Assembly: GCA_029860075.1 (NCBI GenBank)
Contig: JAOUBX010000002.1
Coordinates: 62,001 to 126,000 of the forward strand
From: Deltaproteobacteria bacterium
GTDB lineage: Bacteria > Desulfobacterota > JADFVX01
Reading direction: 5' to 3'
Length of the DNA: 64,000 nt
Below, in pieces: positions 1 to 9,579 of the stretch; the first letter of the stretch is position 1, and each line of letters begins with the position of its first letter. The notes beneath the pieces are model-generated. The model was not told the DNA's origin and ran no database searches. It was given only the letters and a program-made list of their open reading frames with translations. The position numbers were made by a program, and so were the translations under genes.

Positions 1-506
1 GGGCCCATGAAATTATCGTCCGTCTCCCTGATGGTACAGTCACCAAAACAGGAACCGCACATAATGCAGTTTGCCGACTCATGAATTGCTTTCGCTTCTT
101 CGCTGGTGACGACATTCTCCCTGTCACCTTCGGCCTCCTTCGGTTCGAGCCAGGGCATGGTTTTCTCAATTTCATGCCAGAAGGGATGAAAGTTTACGAT
201 AAGGTCTTTAATAACAGGCATATTGCCCAGCGGTTCAATGTGGATATCCTTTTCACCCCAGTCAATAGCGTCAAGGCGTGTATTGCAGGCAAGAACAGCC
301 ACACCGTTAACGGTAAGGGCACAGGAGCCGCAGATGGAACTCCTGCATGACTTCCTGAAGGTTAGGGTACCATCCTGATCTTCCTTTATTTTAATAAGGG
401 CCTCCAGGATGGTTGCATTTTTTTCGATATCCAGGACAAAACCCTGAATATAATCATCATCCATCGTCTCCGGATCAAATCTCTTGATAAATATCTTCCG
501 TCTCAT
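1..506 (-). CDS. sdhB: Succinate dehydrogenase / fumarate reductase iron-sulfur subunit, 3' end cut by window
   Basis: Reading the minus strand from ATG at 506 gives 168 residues that run off the left edge. Cysteines C54, C59, C62 and C74 (motif CRSSICGSC, then C) form the plant-type [2Fe-2S] site. C147, C150, C153 and C157 (NCIMCGSCFGDC) open the bacterial-type 4Fe-4S/3Fe-4S half. In this family the subunit passes electrons between the flavoprotein and the membrane quinone site. It starts 9 nt after the sdhA stop, with a GAGGT ribosome site overlapping that stop, so the two are co-translated. The last roughly 70-90 residues and any membrane anchor lie outside the window. Confidence 0.93.
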   Translation of the reverse strand, partial: MRRKIFIKRFDPETMDDDYIQGFVLDIEKNATILEALIKIKEDQDGTLTFRKSCRSSICGSCALTVNGVAVLACNTRLDAIDWGEKDIHIEPLGNMPVIKDLIVNFHPFWHEIEKTMPWLEPKEAEGDRENVVTSEEAKAIHESANCIMCGSCFGDCTIRETDDNFMG

Positions 507-515
507 GACCTTACC

Positions 516-2195
516 TCAATATTTTCTTTCCATGGGCTCATATTTGGTAAAAGACACATCACTATAGGACAGCTTTATGCTTTCACCGTCCATCGCTGCC
601 ACCGTATGTTTCATCCACTTTTTATCATCCCTCGCCGGGTAGTCCGTACGCCAGTGAGCGCCGCGGCTCTCTTCCCTGGCAAGGGCGCCTTCGATAATGA
701 CGGAAGATAATTCAAGAAGATTGCCCACCTCAACCGCTTCGAGAAGGTCCGTATTAAAAATTTTTCCAAAATCCTGGACGTAAATATTTTCGTATCGCCC
801 CTTGAGCCCGGCAATCTTCTCCCTGCCCTGCTCCAGCTTTTCAAGGTTCCTGTAAACTCCGGCATGACTGTTCATGAGCAGTTGAAGTTCTCTCTTTATC
901 TTTGAATAGGATTCCCCTTCCATGCGGTTAAAAATGCGGCCTATATGAAAGGCAATTTCAGGAAGCGCCCCCTGAGGCCAATCCTCAAGTTCGGTCTCTT
1001 TTACAAATTGGGCGGCAGCGCCGCCAACGCGTCTGCCGAAAACGACGGCCTCCAGGAGAGAATTGCCGCCCAGCCGGTTTGCCCCGTGAACACTAACGCA
1101 GGCGCACTCTCCGGCGGCAAAGAGCCCTTTAATATTGGTCCGGCCATGAATATCCGTCCTGATGCCACCCATGGAGTAATGGGCGCCCGGCCTGATGGGA
1201 ATCGGTTCGTCAATGGGGTCGACGCCTTCAAAGTTGATGCTCAGGTTTCTTATCTGGGGAAGCCTTTCAAGGATCTTGTCGCGGCCCAGATGCCTGATGT
1301 CGAGATGAACGCAGCCATCGGTTCCCCGTCCCTCCTCGATCTCCGTCTGTTCCGCCCTGGACACGACGTCGCGGCTGGCCAGTTCCATTGCACCGGGTGC
1401 ATACTTTTCCATAAAGCGCTGTCCGGCGGCATTTAAAAGATGCCCCCCTTCTCCACGGGCCGCTTCGGAAATAAGGATGCCCGTACTTTTCAGGGTCGTG
1501 GGATGAAACTGGACAAACTCCATGTCCATAAGTTGAGCACCGGCTCTGAAAGCCAGGGCCATGCCATCTCCCGTATTGGCATGGGCATTGGTTGAGTTAA
1601 AAAAGACCCGGCCATAGCCTCCTGTGGCAAAAATAACGGCTTTGGCCCTTATCCTGTGAAGCTTGCCGCTCATAATATTAATAGCGATAACACCTCTTGC
1701 AATGCCCTCTTCAACGACCAGCCTGACCACATGCCACTCTTCATAAACCATGACTCCCCGCTTCATGAGTTGCTCGAAAAGGGCATGGAGGATGGCGTGG
1801 CCCGTCCTGTCGGCAGCATAGCATGCCCTTGGATGGGCCGCCCCGCCGAAAGGCCTCTGGGCAATACGGCCATTTTCATCTCTCGAAAAGTTTGCCCCCA
1901 TCCGCTCAAGCTCGTAAATATCACGGGGCGCTTCTTTACAGAGAATTTCGATGGCCTCCTGGTCACCCAGATAATCACTCCCTTTTACCGTATCGAAAGT
2001 ATGGCTCTCAGCCGAGTCGGAAGCGGCATTGCCCAGAGATGCATTGATCCCGCCCTGGGCCGCCCCCGAGTGGCTTCTCACGGGGTGGACCTTACTTATA
2101 ATGGCCACATTGAGCTTATTCTCCTTCGTCGCCTCAATGGCCGCCCTCATGCCGGCAAGGCCTGCCCCGACAATGATCAGGTCATGAATTACCAT
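516..2195 (-). CDS. sdhA: Succinate dehydrogenase / fumarate reductase flavoprotein subunit
   Basis: 559 residues, a little short for the family. The start at 2195 ([12 protein letters not shown]) is preferred over the in-frame upstream start because it has GAGGT 5 nt upstream and begins directly at the FAD-binding GAGLAG motif. The SHSGAAQGG motif carries the histidine (H42) that binds FAD covalently in this family. HYSMGGI and [10 protein letters not shown] are the active-site and C-terminal FAD motifs. It oxidises succinate or reduces fumarate as part of complex II. It is the first gene of its operon with sdhB directly behind it. No cytochrome-b anchor lies upstream, so the anchor, if any, must follow sdhB outside the window. 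This A-B order recalls non-classical complexes, and the direction of catalysis cannot be settled from sequence. Confidence 0.95.
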   Translation of the reverse strand: MVIHDLIIVGAGLAGMRAAIEATKENKLNVAIISKVHPVRSHSGAAQGGINASLGNAASDSAESHTFDTVKGSDYLGDQEAIEILCKEAPRDIYELERMGANFSRDENGRIAQRPFGGAAHPRACYAADRTGHAILHALFEQLMKRGVMVYEEWHVVRLVVEEGIARGVIAINIMSGKLHRIRAKAVIFATGGYGRVFFNSTNAHANTGDGMALAFRAGAQLMDMEFVQFHPTTLKSTGILISEAARGEGGHLLNAAGQRFMEKYAPGAMELASRDVVSRAEQTEIEEGRGTDGCVHLDIRHLGRDKILERLPQIRNLSINFEGVDPIDEPIPIRPGAHYSMGGIRTDIHGRTNIKGLFAAGECACVSVHGANRLGGNSLLEAVVFGRRVGGAAAQFVKETELEDWPQGALPEIAFHIGRIFNRMEGESYSKIKRELQLLMNSHAGVYRNLEKLEQGREKIAGLKGRYENIYVQDFGKIFNTDLLEAVEVGNLLELSSVIIEGALAREESRGAHWRTDYPARDDKKWMKHTVAAMDGESIKLSYSDVSFTKYEPMERKY

Positions 2196-2363
2196 GAAAT
2201 ACCTCGTTATAATTTTCTTAAGTTTATCAACAGCCCCGTACAAGTCAAGGAATATCTGTTAAAATTAATTAGGTTGTATTTTATGATGTATCATGTAAAA
2301 TTATCTTGATTATTTCCGCAGACCCAATTCCCCTGCAAGGCGGATTCAGGTTATAATTATCTT

Positions 2364-4421
2364 ATGGCAAAAATCCTTATAATAGAAGACAACAACAAGC
2401 TTGCCCTTTTTATTCAGCAGTTCCTGACAAAAAAAGGCCATCAATCGGCTATCGCCCTCGATGGCGTCAAGGGCCTTAAATCATTTGCCACGGAAATATT
2501 TGATCTGCTGCTGGTAGACATTAAGCTCCCCCATATGGACGGAGAGGCCCTGACGGCAAAGGTAAGAGCCAGCGAAAAGGGTAAAGACATCCCCATCATC
2601 ATGATGAGCGGCTTTGTCAAGATGCCGGCGGAAATTGAAAGGCTCAAAAAAACACTCCATGTAAGTGACTTTTTAAACAAGCCTTTCTCATTTGACAAGC
2701 TCCGTTCATCCATTGACGAAGCCCTCGGAAAAAATACGGCAACCGGAGCAGAGGAGTCAAAAGAGGAAAGCCCCTCCGACCAGACCTTAAAAGGTAAACT
2801 TGAAGAACAGCCCTTTGAAAACCTCCTTTCTCATATTTTCAGAAAAAAACTGACAGGCACGCTCCTTGTAGGCAAAAACAAGAAAAAAAAGCGCTTCTAC
2901 ATCCTCCGGGGCATTCCCGCAGAAGTGAACGTGCTGGCCCGTGAAGATAATTTCGGCAACTACCTGCTCAAAAAAGGCCTCATCTCCATGGTTGAACTAA
3001 GGGCATATGAAGACCTCTCCAAAAACCCGGCCCATGATCCGAGAGAGATATTTATCAATATGGGCTGCCTCTCTCCTGAAGCCTTTGCAAAAGAAAACAG
3101 GGATTATCTTATTGAAAATATTGCCGGCTGTTTTTCCTGGGAGTCGGGCCTTTTTGCCTTCGAGGCTAAACCCGCCTTTATCCCCCGGGTTTATTCTTTC
3201 TCTGCCGACCTGCCTTTTATCTTTTTCAAAGCTTTCAAGGGAAGCTTAAGCCCCGCCAAAACGGAAGCCTTTCTCGGCAGGAAAGGAAAATTCTATATTC
3301 GTAAAGGAGAAGACTTTTTCAACTATCAGAACCATCTTTCCACGTCGACAACGGTAGGGACCATATTCGACCTGCTCGACGGGACAAAAACGGCTTCAGA
3401 CATTATTAATTCGACAGACCTCGATGACAAGACCGTTCTTGCCACCTTAATGACCCTCGACCTTTTGAGAATCGTCTCTTATTCCCCCATGCCGGAGAAA
3501 GTGGACCTTTCGCCTCCTTTCCCCATACGTGAAAAAGAGGAAGTAACAAGGGCTGAAGAAGAGATGGAAGAGATCTCCCTTACGGAAGAGTTCGAAGATC
3601 TCGGTGAAGAGCTTAGCCTCCTTTCCGACGAACTGGAGGGGCTCGAATCGATACAGCAGCCTGAAGAAGCAGCGCCTGCCGGGGCCGGGGCAAGCGACCT
3701 GGAAGCGGAGCTTACCGCCACCTGGGAAAGAATCAAGGATAAAAACTACTATGAAATTTTTGGACTTACAACACAGACTTATTCTTTCAACAGTCTCAAA
3801 AAAGCCTATTTCGACCTGACAGGGAAATTCAGTCCCGACAAGTTCTTTGCCAGTTCCGGTGAGATTATGACTCTCGATCAGGAATTGCTTTCAAAGGTTG
3901 CCGAGGCCTACGAAACACTCTCTAACGTAGTATCGAAGGAAAATTATGATGAATACCTCGACTCCCAGGATGCCGTATCCATGGGTGCAGGAGGCGAGGA
4001 CGACAAAATGAAGATCCAGGTTCAGTTCCAGTCTGGAAAGATATTCCTCGAAGAAGGCCAGTACGACAGCGCTGAAAAAGCCTTTACAAATCTCGTCAGC
4101 ATGGCCCCCGACAAGCCCGAATACCTCGCATTCCTGGCCCTGTCCATTTATAATAATCCCTCAAAACGGGGAAGCAAAGCCACTATTAACAAGGCCAAGG
4201 AACTTATTAACAAATCCCTTCAACTGGGCAAGATTTCCATTGCCTATGCGCTAAAGGGAGCTATCCTGCTCGACGAAGGCAATCTCACGCTCGCCGAGGC
4301 TGAGTTCAACAAGGCCCTGAAAATCAATCCCAGCAATAAGACGGCCCTTAAGAAAATAGAAGAAATTAAAGAAAGGCGGGAACAGGAGAAGGGGGGGCTC
4401 TTCAAGCGAATGTTCAAATAA
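2364..4421 (+). CDS. Receiver-PATAN (DUF4388) protein with J-like domain and TPR repeats
   Basis: 685 residues, cytoplasmic. Residues 1-120 are a CheY-like receiver with acceptor Asp52 (LLVDIKLPHMDG) and the LNKPF lysine. Residues about 145-255 form a PATAN/DUF4388 domain, followed by a winged-helix-like region to about 385 and an acidic linker. Residues about 455-540 resemble a J domain (NYYEIFGL...YETL) but read SPDKF where HPD is needed to stimulate DnaK, so chaperone activity is unlikely. TPR-like repeats fill 545-680. Such proteins are typical of deltaproteobacteria and are thought to be scaffold-type outputs. It converges on the sensor kinase at 4429 with a 7-nt gap. No strong ribosome site is visible. 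Phosphorylation by the neighbouring kinases is inference. Confidence 0.85.
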   Translation: MAKILIIEDNNKLALFIQQFLTKKGHQSAIALDGVKGLKSFATEIFDLLLVDIKLPHMDGEALTAKVRASEKGKDIPIIMMSGFVKMPAEIERLKKTLHVSDFLNKPFSFDKLRSSIDEALGKNTATGAEESKEESPSDQTLKGKLEEQPFENLLSHIFRKKLTGTLLVGKNKKKKRFYILRGIPAEVNVLAREDNFGNYLLKKGLISMVELRAYEDLSKNPAHDPREIFINMGCLSPEAFAKENRDYLIENIAGCFSWESGLFAFEAKPAFIPRVYSFSADLPFIFFKAFKGSLSPAKTEAFLGRKGKFYIRKGEDFFNYQNHLSTSTTVGTIFDLLDGTKTASDIINSTDLDDKTVLATLMTLDLLRIVSYSPMPEKVDLSPPFPIREKEEVTRAEEEMEEISLTEEFEDLGEELSLLSDELEGLESIQQPEEAAPAGAGASDLEAELTATWERIKDKNYYEIFGLTTQTYSFNSLKKAYFDLTGKFSPDKFFASSGEIMTLDQELLSKVAEAYETLSNVVSKENYDEYLDSQDAVSMGAGGEDDKMKIQVQFQSGKIFLEEGQYDSAEKAFTNLVSMAPDKPEYLAFLALSIYNNPSKRGSKATINKAKELINKSLQLGKISIAYALKGAILLDEGNLTLAEAEFNKALKINPSNKTALKKIEEIKERREQEKGGLFKRMFK

Positions 4422-4428
4422 TTTTTCT

Positions 4429-7140
4429 CTATTTAACCGCGCGAGATCGATGACCGGGCTTTTCCTGAGCTTTTCCATTACTCGACTGTTTCAGTTCTAC
4501 ACGGAAGGTACTCCCCTTTCCAGGTACGCTCTGCACCCCGATGGAACCCTCCATAAGTTCAACTAGATGTTTCGATATGGCAAGTCCAATGCCTGCGCCC
4601 CGCAAGGCGGGATCCTCCCGCTTCAAACTGGCAAAGGGAATAAAGATACGCAGCCGGTCTTCTTCTGAAATACCTTTTCCCGAATCAGAGATACTGATCC
4701 TCACCCGTTTTTTGTCTATCTTCTCACAGCTGATTGTCACCGTTCCCGATTCGACATTGTATTTAACGGCATTTGACAAAATGTTCAAAAGGACCTCTTT
4801 AAGGCGGGTTTTGTCTCCCCATACCACCGCTTTATTGCATACGGTCAGATTGCAACTGAGATGAATATTTCGCTCTTGTGCCAGAGGACTTATGAGGTTC
4901 ACACAGGCTTCCATAATGGGACATATAGGGATGGCCTCCATATTCACCGATACTTCTCCTGACTCTACCCTCGATATATCGAGCACATCGTTTACCAGGT
5001 CCGTAAGGTGCCAGCCCGCAGAAACGATCTCGTCCACACAGAGTTTGTGTCTATCAGCCATCATCTCCCGATCTGTCTGCATCACCTGGCCAAAGCCGAG
5101 AATCGAGTTCAAAGGGGTACGCAACTCATGGCTCATCCGCGAAAGAAAGTCAGTCTTGGCCCGGCTCGTAGCCTCGGCATTTTCCTTCGCCTTTTTCAGC
5201 TCAACTTCAACTTGTTTGCGTTCGGAGATATCCTGTGAAAATACGGCAATAGCAGAGACAGTCCCATTTTTAACGGGCACCAGGTTGGTATAAAAATCTC
5301 TATTCTCTCTACTGTCCTCAAGGGCAATGCTCTTACGGGCTCTAATGACATCAGACATTAGTTTTCGCCTTGACGCCACCAGTTCCGGCGGCATAAAAGA
5401 AAAGATATTCTTCCCGACAAGATAGTCTCTTGTTTTTCCCAGCCTTGCTGCGCCCGTTGTATTAATGGCCAGAATATTTCCTTCCAGATCCATGAGGATT
5501 AAAGATTCAAGGGTTGCGTTCAACAGGGCATTCGCCCTTTCCTCGGCCTCCTGCAATTTCTTTTCCGCCCTCTTGCGCTCGGTAATATCACGGCCTATTG
5601 AAATGATTTGTTTAGGCCGGCCCTCTTCATCTCTAATAATAGAAGCATTGTATTCTGTGGGAATACGCTTTCCATCTTTCGTGATAAGAGACATCTCTGC
5701 CTTGCCTTTACCTTCTTTCATGATCCTTTCAGTAGCCTCGCTTGCTCTTTCCAGGTCTTGGGCATCATACCATTCATGGGGTGCTTTCATAGCGGCAATT
5801 TCTTCATCGGAATAACCGCTCGAATCCCGAAAAGCACTGTTCCATCGCAAGGCCTTGCCGCTTGAAACATCAAAAACAAAAAATGTATCCATTTGGGCGT
5901 TAATTGCTCTGTCTGTAAAGTCCTTCTCCGACTTCAATTGCTCTTCAATACGCTTTCGTCCTGTAATATCGGGAAATGCAGCAAAACCGGCAATGAGTTC
6001 ACCCTTGTCATTGTAAATAGGCGCCGCATTGACAATCTCCCACTTTTCACTTCCGTCTCTCCTTACGACACGCAGTTCCAGACCACGGGTAAACTTGCCC
6101 TTTAGTGCCAGGGCCAGCGGCAGTTCCTCTTTGGGAATAAGATTCCCCTCAGTGTCATAATCTTTCCAGGGCTGATTCATCTCGAAAAGTTTGATGCCCT
6201 GTTTGATGCCGGGCTCATCGGCAAAATGGAGGTGCTCTGCACAGGCCGGGTTGTAGGTCAACTCACCGGTCGCTTTTGCAATGGCCATGGGTATGGGTGA
6301 CTGGTCGATAACGGCCTGAAACAGTGCGTTTGACTCGGCAAGCGCCTTCTTCGCCTCCATAAGCTCAATCAAATATCGCTTCAGTCTGACAGAGGCAAAA
6401 GCAATTCCAATAAGCCCCAAAAACCAGATCAAACCGTGTGACAGCGACTGCCCGGCAATGGCCCTTCTCTCATAAGCAAGCATATCCGAAAGAGGTATCG
6501 ATACGCTTACCCCGCCACGAATATCTCCCACTTTGTAACCCTGGTAGTCATGACATTTCAGGCAATCTTCTTTAACAACCATGGGCTGCATCAATCTTAT
6601 ATATGGCTCACCTTTTATAGCACTGAATTGAAGCACCTCTTTTTCTCCCCTTTCAAATGCCTCCAGGGCTTTCCTCTCCCATTCATCGGGAACATTAGCG
6701 GGATTATGCAGCTTAAGGCTCGTAATATGCCCGCTAATACCATACTCTTTCTTAAAAAATTCATTCATCTGCCGCACCATGTAGGCGGGATTCATAAGGG
6801 TAAGCTGCTTGCCTGAAGGCGTCCTGATGTCTCGCTCGGGAATATGCTTCAGGTAGGGGTTGGGCGGCGTCTTTTCATCAACAGCGACATAGGCACCTCC
6901 ATGAGAAGCGCTCCAATACCTGAATGCCTGGTCCTTATTGAAGTTGGCCCTTGCCTCCTTGATTGCCAGTCTCCTCGTATTCTCACGTATATGATCAATG
7001 TCCCAGACCAGAAAGGCAAGGAAAAGAACTGTCCAGCCAATGACGATAAACCATGTATACTTCTTTACCTGATTTTCAGGCGCATCTGCATTAAGAGATT
7101 TACCTCGATCTATTTTCTCTTTATCTTTATTGTCACTCAT
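4429..7140 (-). CDS. Membrane sensor histidine kinase: DUF3365 haem domain, three PAS, HisKA-HATPase
   Basis: 903 residues. TM helices at about 29-48 and 235-252 enclose a periplasmic Tll0287-like (DUF3365) domain. This carries C193-x2-C196-H197, a c-type haem attachment motif. PAS domains lie near 273-395, 405-525 and 535-645. The dimerisation domain has phospho-acceptor His671 (SHELRTP), and the ATPase domain has the N box (NILSNAVKY) and GAGIGLAI glycine box. It is probably a redox or small-ligand sensing kinase. It is last in the six-gene array. Its haem half resembles the 440-aa-class protein at 15353 and its kinase half resembles the kinase at 12751, so it looks like a chimera of its neighbours. 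No receiver domain is attached. The ligand is unknown. Confidence 0.9.
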   Translation of the reverse strand: MSDNKDKEKIDRGKSLNADAPENQVKKYTWFIVIGWTVLFLAFLVWDIDHIRENTRRLAIKEARANFNKDQAFRYWSASHGGAYVAVDEKTPPNPYLKHIPERDIRTPSGKQLTLMNPAYMVRQMNEFFKKEYGISGHITSLKLHNPANVPDEWERKALEAFERGEKEVLQFSAIKGEPYIRLMQPMVVKEDCLKCHDYQGYKVGDIRGGVSVSIPLSDMLAYERRAIAGQSLSHGLIWFLGLIGIAFASVRLKRYLIELMEAKKALAESNALFQAVIDQSPIPMAIAKATGELTYNPACAEHLHFADEPGIKQGIKLFEMNQPWKDYDTEGNLIPKEELPLALALKGKFTRGLELRVVRRDGSEKWEIVNAAPIYNDKGELIAGFAAFPDITGRKRIEEQLKSEKDFTDRAINAQMDTFFVFDVSSGKALRWNSAFRDSSGYSDEEIAAMKAPHEWYDAQDLERASEATERIMKEGKGKAEMSLITKDGKRIPTEYNASIIRDEEGRPKQIISIGRDITERKRAEKKLQEAEERANALLNATLESLILMDLEGNILAINTTGAARLGKTRDYLVGKNIFSFMPPELVASRRKLMSDVIRARKSIALEDSRENRDFYTNLVPVKNGTVSAIAVFSQDISERKQVEVELKKAKENAEATSRAKTDFLSRMSHELRTPLNSILGFGQVMQTDREMMADRHKLCVDEIVSAGWHLTDLVNDVLDISRVESGEVSVNMEAIPICPIMEACVNLISPLAQERNIHLSCNLTVCNKAVVWGDKTRLKEVLLNILSNAVKYNVESGTVTISCEKIDKKRVRISISDSGKGISEEDRLRIFIPFASLKREDPALRGAGIGLAISKHLVELMEGSIGVQSVPGKGSTFRVELKQSSNGKAQEKPGHRSRAVK

Positions 7141-7170
7141 TGCGCAAATACCTGATTTGATTTAAAGCTA

Positions 7171-9540
7171 TTATTTTTCACCAGATAGGGGACTCCCGGG
7201 CAGACTCACATAAAATATGCTTCCCCCCTCAGGATTATCCTCAACCCATATGCTGCCATGGTGCAGTTCCACAATTCTTTTTGCAATAGCAAGACCAAGG
7301 CCCGTACCTTTAATAGCCGTTTTGCCTACCCTCTGAAATCGCTCGAATACTTTCTCCTTCTCCTCGTCAGGAATTCCCTCGCCATAGTTTTTAACGGAAA
7401 CAAGCCGCTTTCCCTTTTCATAGCCCAGGCTGATTTCGATAGCGCTCTTTTCACTGCCGTATTTAATTGCATTGGATATGAGGTTTAAGAAAACCTCTCT
7501 TATCATTTTATTTGCCTCTAAAAGATATTCTTTTCCAGGCTCGAAGCGGACCTCCATTGCCTTTTCTTTCAGATCAAAGTCAAAGTTTTGGATAATCCCC
7601 CACAAAAGACCGCTTAATTCAATCATCCCCCGGTCCAGCTCCTCCAAATGCTGCAGCCTGGAATAGGCAGAGGCATTTCCAATCAGTTCTATGATCTTTT
7701 GCGACTCACCTCTTACCAATTCCATGATCTCTTTATTTTGTTCATCACTTTCTTTTTCATATAAAAACTCGGAAGCATTCCTTATGGCATTAGCCGGATT
7801 CATGAGGTCATGACTCATAATATCGGAAAAGAGGTCTTTGATACGATTTGACTCTTCCAGGTCTGAAGCGTATCTTTTTAATTCATATTCATTCCTTTTG
7901 CGGTTGGTAATATCGCGAATGGCAGCGACAAAGACTTTCTCTTCCCTTTTACTTTCCCCCGTCTCTTCAATCCTCAGTTCAAGGGGGAAGACAGTTCCGT
8001 CCTTCCTTAACCCTTCAAGCTCGATGCGGCGTCCCAGCACCTTGGCGGCACCGCTCTCCATGTAACGCTTCATCCCCTCAGTGTGATCTTTACGATACTT
8101 TTCCGGCATGAGCATTTCCACGTTCTTTTCAATAAGTTCTTCCTCCAGGTAGCCGAAGGTGCGGCAAAGATCTTCGTTGACAATAATGATACGGGAAGCA
8201 GCCGTTGCGACAATAATGCCCTCCCCTGCGGCAAGAAAAATGGAGTGAAGCTTCTCTTCGGCCTTTCTGCGCTCTGCAACCTCCCTGGAGAGGTTGTCAA
8301 TAGAGGTAGTCCTTTCCCGTAAATTGTGAGTCATGTCATTAAAGGAACGGGCAAGGCTTCCCAACTCATCATGGGAACTGACATCCATTTCCACATCAAA
8401 GTTCCCCGCCCCTACCCGCCTTGCCATCTCCGCCATGCGCATGACGGGCAGCGCCAATCGCCTCCCTATAAATATGGAGAAGAACCCCATCACGAGAATG
8501 AATATAAGCCCTGTAATAATGTCCCGGCGCATCTCTTCCCTGAGAGCAAAAAGCGCCTCATTCATCTCCTGTGACAGGAGAACGTACCACAACTCACCCC
8601 TGTTTCCCATAATATGGTCAATAGATTCATATTTACCGCCGAAACCGTATTCAGCCAATCCTGAGGTAATAGAGATGGGAGAATAAGCCACAACCAGAGG
8701 GGCTTCTCTGCCTCCATTTATAATGGAACCGGTGCCTCTCTTTTTCATCCTGTCCAGAAGATAAGAGGGCGCCCTGGTACTTAGAGGGGCTTTCCCCTTT
8801 TCAAGGACGATGAGTCCCCCTGATCTTGCAATTTTCAGGCTCCCACTCTTACGGCGCTTAAATTTTTCAACCGTCTCCTGTAAAATGTCTTCCATATTGA
8901 CGTTGCATTTCAGGATCCCTATGATTTCGCCTTTTTTCATGACAGGCACAACGACGCCAAGCACATACCCTTCAACGCTGGTGTCAAAGCTGCGGTCATC
9001 AAAAAAAACCCGCCCCTTTCCTTCATTAAAGGCGGCCTTCCACCAGTATTTGTGTGCATGGGCCAGCGTTGTCAGCTTTCCTGTTGTTGCAACGATAGTC
9101 CCGTAACGGTTAGTCAGAAAAATCTCACCATACTCTCCGGGATTCCTCGCCATAGTTTCCTTTAAAAAAGCAGCCACCGGCCCCGTCATATAAGACTGGA
9201 TGAAGGGATGAGCATGGTCTGCCGTTTTCATCCACCTTTCGTTGAGCGCCTTTATCTCCCTTTCCCTTTCATCGGGCCTCATGGCTGCAAAGGCTGAATT
9301 ACCGAGGTTTAGCGCCTCCTCAATGGCAGGGACACTGGAAAGTGCCTCCACCACCTTTGCCTTGTTTATAAGATCAACATGGACATGGTCCGCCCGTTCT
9401 CCTGCCTGACTGCTGAGCTCAGCCCTCAGGCGGTTCATATAGTCCAAGCGTTTATAGCGATAAGAGAGCGATGAAATACCGACAATAAAAAGGGTACCGA
9501 ATCCGAATACCATCAACGCTATTTTATACTGCAGCTTCAT
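7171..9540 (-). CDS. Cache-HAMP-PAS sensor histidine kinase
   Basis: 789 residues. TM1 is at about 6-26. A periplasmic Cache-type sensor fills about 30-335 (GEIFLTNRYGTIVATT near 137-152). TM2 is at about 341-359, a HAMP domain at 360-412 and a PAS domain at 430-550. The phospho-acceptor is His577 in SHDLMNP, where Asp replaces the usual Glu after His. The ATPase domain has NLISNAIKYG and GTGLGLAIAK. The HDLMNP kinase core is shared with the genes at 9580 (HDVLNP) and 16690. The gene is 29 nt downstream of its upstream gene and is probably co-transcribed with it. AGGAT lies just before the ATG. It should sense an extracytoplasmic small molecule; the ligand and partner regulator are unknown. 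Confidence 0.9.
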   Translation of the reverse strand: MKLQYKIALMVFGFGTLFIVGISSLSYRYKRLDYMNRLRAELSSQAGERADHVHVDLINKAKVVEALSSVPAIEEALNLGNSAFAAMRPDEREREIKALNERWMKTADHAHPFIQSYMTGPVAAFLKETMARNPGEYGEIFLTNRYGTIVATTGKLTTLAHAHKYWWKAAFNEGKGRVFFDDRSFDTSVEGYVLGVVVPVMKKGEIIGILKCNVNMEDILQETVEKFKRRKSGSLKIARSGGLIVLEKGKAPLSTRAPSYLLDRMKKRGTGSIINGGREAPLVVAYSPISITSGLAEYGFGGKYESIDHIMGNRGELWYVLLSQEMNEALFALREEMRRDIITGLIFILVMGFFSIFIGRRLALPVMRMAEMARRVGAGNFDVEMDVSSHDELGSLARSFNDMTHNLRERTTSIDNLSREVAERRKAEEKLHSIFLAAGEGIIVATAASRIIIVNEDLCRTFGYLEEELIEKNVEMLMPEKYRKDHTEGMKRYMESGAAKVLGRRIELEGLRKDGTVFPLELRIEETGESKREEKVFVAAIRDITNRKRNEYELKRYASDLEESNRIKDLFSDIMSHDLMNPANAIRNASEFLYEKESDEQNKEIMELVRGESQKIIELIGNASAYSRLQHLEELDRGMIELSGLLWGIIQNFDFDLKEKAMEVRFEPGKEYLLEANKMIREVFLNLISNAIKYGSEKSAIEISLGYEKGKRLVSVKNYGEGIPDEEKEKVFERFQRVGKTAIKGTGLGLAIAKRIVELHHGSIWVEDNPEGGSIFYVSLPGSPLSGEK

Positions 9541-9579
9541 AGATCCTGTTAATTACCTCATATTAGAGGGCCCCTATAC

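Noticed and set aside
945-1436. Plus-strand open frame of 163 codons
   Set aside because: Complement shadow of sdhA; the opposite strand has unmistakable flavoprotein motifs.
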